Assembly: GCF_001983935.1 (NCBI RefSeq)
Contig: NZ_CP017641.1
Location: forward strand, 5,551,001-5,615,000
DNA: 64,000 bases
Source: Fuerstiella marisgermanici
GTDB taxonomy: Bacteria; Planctomycetota; Planctomycetia; Planctomycetales; Planctomycetaceae
Direction of reading: 5' to 3'
The position numbers and the translations under genes were made by a program. Under the pieces are notes generated by a model, which was not told the DNA's origin, searched no databases, and saw only the letters and a program-made list of their open reading frames with translations. Positions 61,706 to 64,000 of this stretch are shown here, piece after piece (positions within the stretch are counted from its first letter, which is position 1; each line of letters starts with the position of its first letter).

Positions 61706-64000
61706 ATGTCAGAGTCAAAGCGACGGACAGTACTGCTATCCGACGCGCCTGCCGACGCGGACGGCTTTCGAACGGAGAGTAGCGAGGGGCCAAGTTCACG
61801 CGTCGCAGCTGCCATCGCGTCCGTAATTTTGGGTGGAGAATCAGGCGGAAGAATTCTGGGACTAGAAGGTGCGTGGGGCAGCGGAAAATCGACTGTAATT
61901 CGCCTGCTTTGCGAATCACTGAAGAACTCAGAGAGTGTCCGGACGCTTGTTTTCGATGCTTGGGCGCATGAAGGCGATCCTCTGCGCAGGACGTTCTTCG
62001 AGTCGCTGCTCAACGACCTCTCCAATGGACCTCGGTGGTTGCCTGAGTCTCGCGACGTCTATTGGAATAAAGTAAGGCTGTCCCTCGCGAAACGATTCCG
62101 GAAAGAGACGACAACGACAATTCCGAAACCGACGAGACTCGGAGCCTTTGTCGGTCTACTAACCCTACTTGTTCCATTGGGACTGGTCGTCTTTCGGGAG
62201 GCTTACCGGGCTGGGTGGACCATTGACCCCGGCGCCGAATTCAATCTTCCCTTCTGCACGGGCCTTGCTTTGAGCTGTGGTCCAATCCTGGCAGTTCTGT
62301 TTTATGCACTAGGATTGTGGATCGCTCGAAGAGGCAGCGTTTCGCTCGCTGATTTCAATTTCTTATCTGGAGACTCGATCACCGAAGTTGATCGCGTCAC
62401 GATTCAAACGCCAGAGCCCACTTCGATTGAGTTCGAAGAGTACTTCGAGGAGCTTCTCAAAGATTCACTCACCAAAGTCCCTGAACGCAAGCTCGTTATT
62501 GTGATTGACAACCTTGATCGCGTCGACGCGAACGACGCACAGACGATTTGGGCCGCCCTTCAACCTTTCATTGGGATTCCTCATTCGGAATTATCCAGTG
62601 CCCAACGGCAAGTCACGTTTATCATTCCTTACGACCGTTCGGGTCTCAAGAAACTCTGGAGCGCAAACGGCGATGATGAAGTGGTTGACTCTTTCATTGA
62701 GAAGACGTTTGCGTTGAGGTTCTCTGTCCCACCGCCAGTGTTGTCGGACTGGCGAAAATTCGCATCCGACCAGTTGGCGACGGCATTTCCGGATCATTCT
62801 GATGCTCAGCGAACTGAAGTGATTCGGGTTCTTGATAGCGTTCGCCAGAGCGCCAAAGTTGAATTCAGCCCACGGCAACTGAAAGTGGCCATAAATCAGG
62901 TTGGAGTCATTCATCGGCAGTGGGGGGAGGAATACACGCTTCATGGCGCGATGGCCTATGTGTTGGCAACGCAGACTGGACCAATCGTCGATGGGCTGCT
63001 GGAGAACAAGTATCCTGCCGATCCGCTGCGTCGCGTTTTCGGTGAAGACTTGAAAGCCGATTTTGCGGGCCTTGCGTTTAACGTTACGGCGGATCACGGG
63101 TTGCAGTTGTTGCTGGCTCAATCCATTGAAGACGTGCTTTCATCCGGCAATGTTGAAGGCACGACGGAACTGGAAGCGAAGCACTCTGTCGGCTTCTGGA
63201 GTGTGGTCGAGGCAGTCGTGCTTCCGAAGCTGATGGAACAACCAATCACCACAGTACTGAACGTAATTGTCGTGGCCGAGTCGGCGGATTGGGTCCCACT
63301 AGAGGACCTAAACGAGAACCGCGAATCACTAAAAACCAATCTCCTGCAAGCAGTTGCGAAGTCCACGAGTCTGGAGGCCTTTGATCAAAACACGCCGATG
63401 GGACTGACTGCATGGCTACGATTGGGGCCGGATTGGAAGCGAGTGGAGACAATTTGGCGACTCCTGAAACAATCCGTAAAGAATGCCGGGCAGCGAAAGG
63501 ACGAACGGTCGTTCGATGCCGAACTCAAATCAATCGCGGCATTCCTAGAGCAGGCGGAGAAATTGAATTTGGATATTTCGCAACTCTCGCCTCTGTCGAT
63601 GCAAGTAGATGCTGAACGCTGGATAGATGTTTGTGAGATCCTGAACAATTTGACACGCCGACCATTCTTCAAGCTGCTGCGCCCACATCGTGACATTGGG
63701 GTGGATCAAATATCTGAAGTGATTCGTGAAGCAATTGATTCAGATACCCTTGGAGAAAAACATCGCGCCTGCCTGAACGTATCGTCCGAGATGGAAGATA
63801 CGTCGTGGACAGCAGTGTGTTCGTCCCTCAAAGCTCTGATTCGAAACACGTCTAAACAGCCCGCAGAAATTCGTGAGGGGATTGAGACGTTAAGGCTGCT
63901 ATCGACGCATCCGAATCCGATGACTCGCAGCGATGCTGACACCGTTCTTGAAGAAGTGACGAACAGCGGCGAAATCCTGCACTGGCTATCGTCATTCGGA
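61706..64000 (+). CDS. KAP-family P-loop NTPase, 3' end outside window
   Basis: The first 765 codons of a protein that continues beyond the window. Walker A is GAWGSGKS (residues 55-62). Two hydrophobic segments (LGAFVGLLTLLVPLGLVVF and TGLALSCGPILAVLFYALGL, about 150-170 and 190-215) lie between Walker A and Walker B. Walker B is KLVIVIDNLDRVDAN (about 262-276), with the DNLDR form typical of KAP NTPases. Membrane insertion inside the ATPase fold is the family hallmark. KAP ATPases occur in phage exclusion (PifA) and in the Qat defence system. The start ATG 61706 is preceded by AGAAGAG. The long region after the ATPase is helical and unassigned. Confidence 0.85.
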   Translation, partial: MSESKRRTVLLSDAPADADGFRTESSEGPSSRVAAAIASVILGGESGGRILGLEGAWGSGKSTVIRLLCESLKNSESVRTLVFDAWAHEGDPLRRTFFESLLNDLSNGPRWLPESRDVYWNKVRLSLAKRFRKETTTTIPKPTRLGAFVGLLTLLVPLGLVVFREAYRAGWTIDPGAEFNLPFCTGLALSCGPILAVLFYALGLWIARRGSVSLADFNFLSGDSITEVDRVTIQTPEPTSIEFEEYFEELLKDSLTKVPERKLVIVIDNLDRVDANDAQTIWAALQPFIGIPHSELSSAQRQVTFIIPYDRSGLKKLWSANGDDEVVDSFIEKTFALRFSVPPPVLSDWRKFASDQLATAFPDHSDAQRTEVIRVLDSVRQSAKVEFSPRQLKVAINQVGVIHRQWGEEYTLHGAMAYVLATQTGPIVDGLLENKYPADPLRRVFGEDLKADFAGLAFNVTADHGLQLLLAQSIEDVLSSGNVEGTTELEAKHSVGFWSVVEAVVLPKLMEQPITTVLNVIVVAESADWVPLEDLNENRESLKTNLLQAVAKSTSLEAFDQNTPMGLTAWLRLGPDWKRVETIWRLLKQSVKNAGQRKDERSFDAELKSIAAFLEQAEKLNLDISQLSPLSMQVDAERWIDVCEILNNLTRRPFFKLLRPHRDIGVDQISEVIREAIDSDTLGEKHRACLNVSSEMEDTSWTAVCSSLKALIRNTSKQPAEIREGIETLRLLSTHPNPMTRSDADTVLEEVTNSGEILHWLSSFG

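Noticed and set aside
1-64000. tRNA or rRNA genes
   Set aside because: I saw no convincing cloverleaf or rRNA segment in the gaps, but this was by eye; a tRNA scan would settle it.

Overview
The window looks like a planctomycete chromosome (Planctomycetota). The signs are an exosortase-like/TPR fusion, a sialate O-acetylesterase, a LamG-type secreted protein, a sulfatase remnant, and a giant RHS protein carrying the planctomycete N-terminal 'LESRALLS' motif. It combines ordinary chromosomal genes with several layers of mobile and accessory DNA.

1-14.6 kb is a chromosomal backbone: the end of a PfkB-type kinase, an ECF sigma factor with its anti-sigma factor, csrA, bioD, two tandem CNNM membrane proteins, the exosortase-like TPR protein, two secreted carbohydrate-related proteins and a UvrD/PcrA-type helicase.

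14.9-20.7 kb is a cassette-like, insertion-rich region. Two small genes (a DUF6924-like gene and a HAD-like phosphatase gene) are each bounded by a gene-specific perfect inverted repeat (GTTA...TAAC, 11 and 12 bp) and followed by the same ~221-bp structured repeat. This is the architecture of integron gene cassettes with attC-like sites. No integrase is visible. An IS110-family gene and a complete IS1380-family element (TTAG target duplication) lie in the same stretch. A frameshifted nucleotidyltransferase with a small upstream partner follows.

21-25.4 kb is backbone again: cysS, a large secreted protein and scpB. 25.4-26.9 kb is degenerate DNA holding a truncated sulfatase and an IS3-type orfA fragment.

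26.9-37.2 kb is a polymorphic-toxin locus read on the minus strand. It has a 2120-residue RHS protein and two short proteins with a membrane segment, a nearly identical HINT body and different C-terminal toxin-like tips. Small candidate immunity genes follow each toxin. The start of the HINT fold (NCFVAGTQV) lies at the end of the RHS protein, while the rest lies in the separate toxin genes.

37.7-57.2 kb is a plasmid-like module: parA with a small partner, repA, an AT-rich stretch and 22-bp-period iterons, many small proteins with strong ribosome binding sites, antitoxin/toxin genes, an ArdC-like protein and a MobF (TrwC/TraI-type) relaxase-helicase. Since cysS, scpB and the helicase are on the same molecule, an integrated mobilisable plasmid is the simplest reading. 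No type IV secretion genes are visible.

57.4-64 kb holds a large HTH protein with possible GAF-like domains, an intact ISAs1-family element with a perfect 10-bp target duplication, and the first 765 codons of a membrane-spanning KAP-family P-loop NTPase that runs off the window. This edge may be the start of a defence locus.
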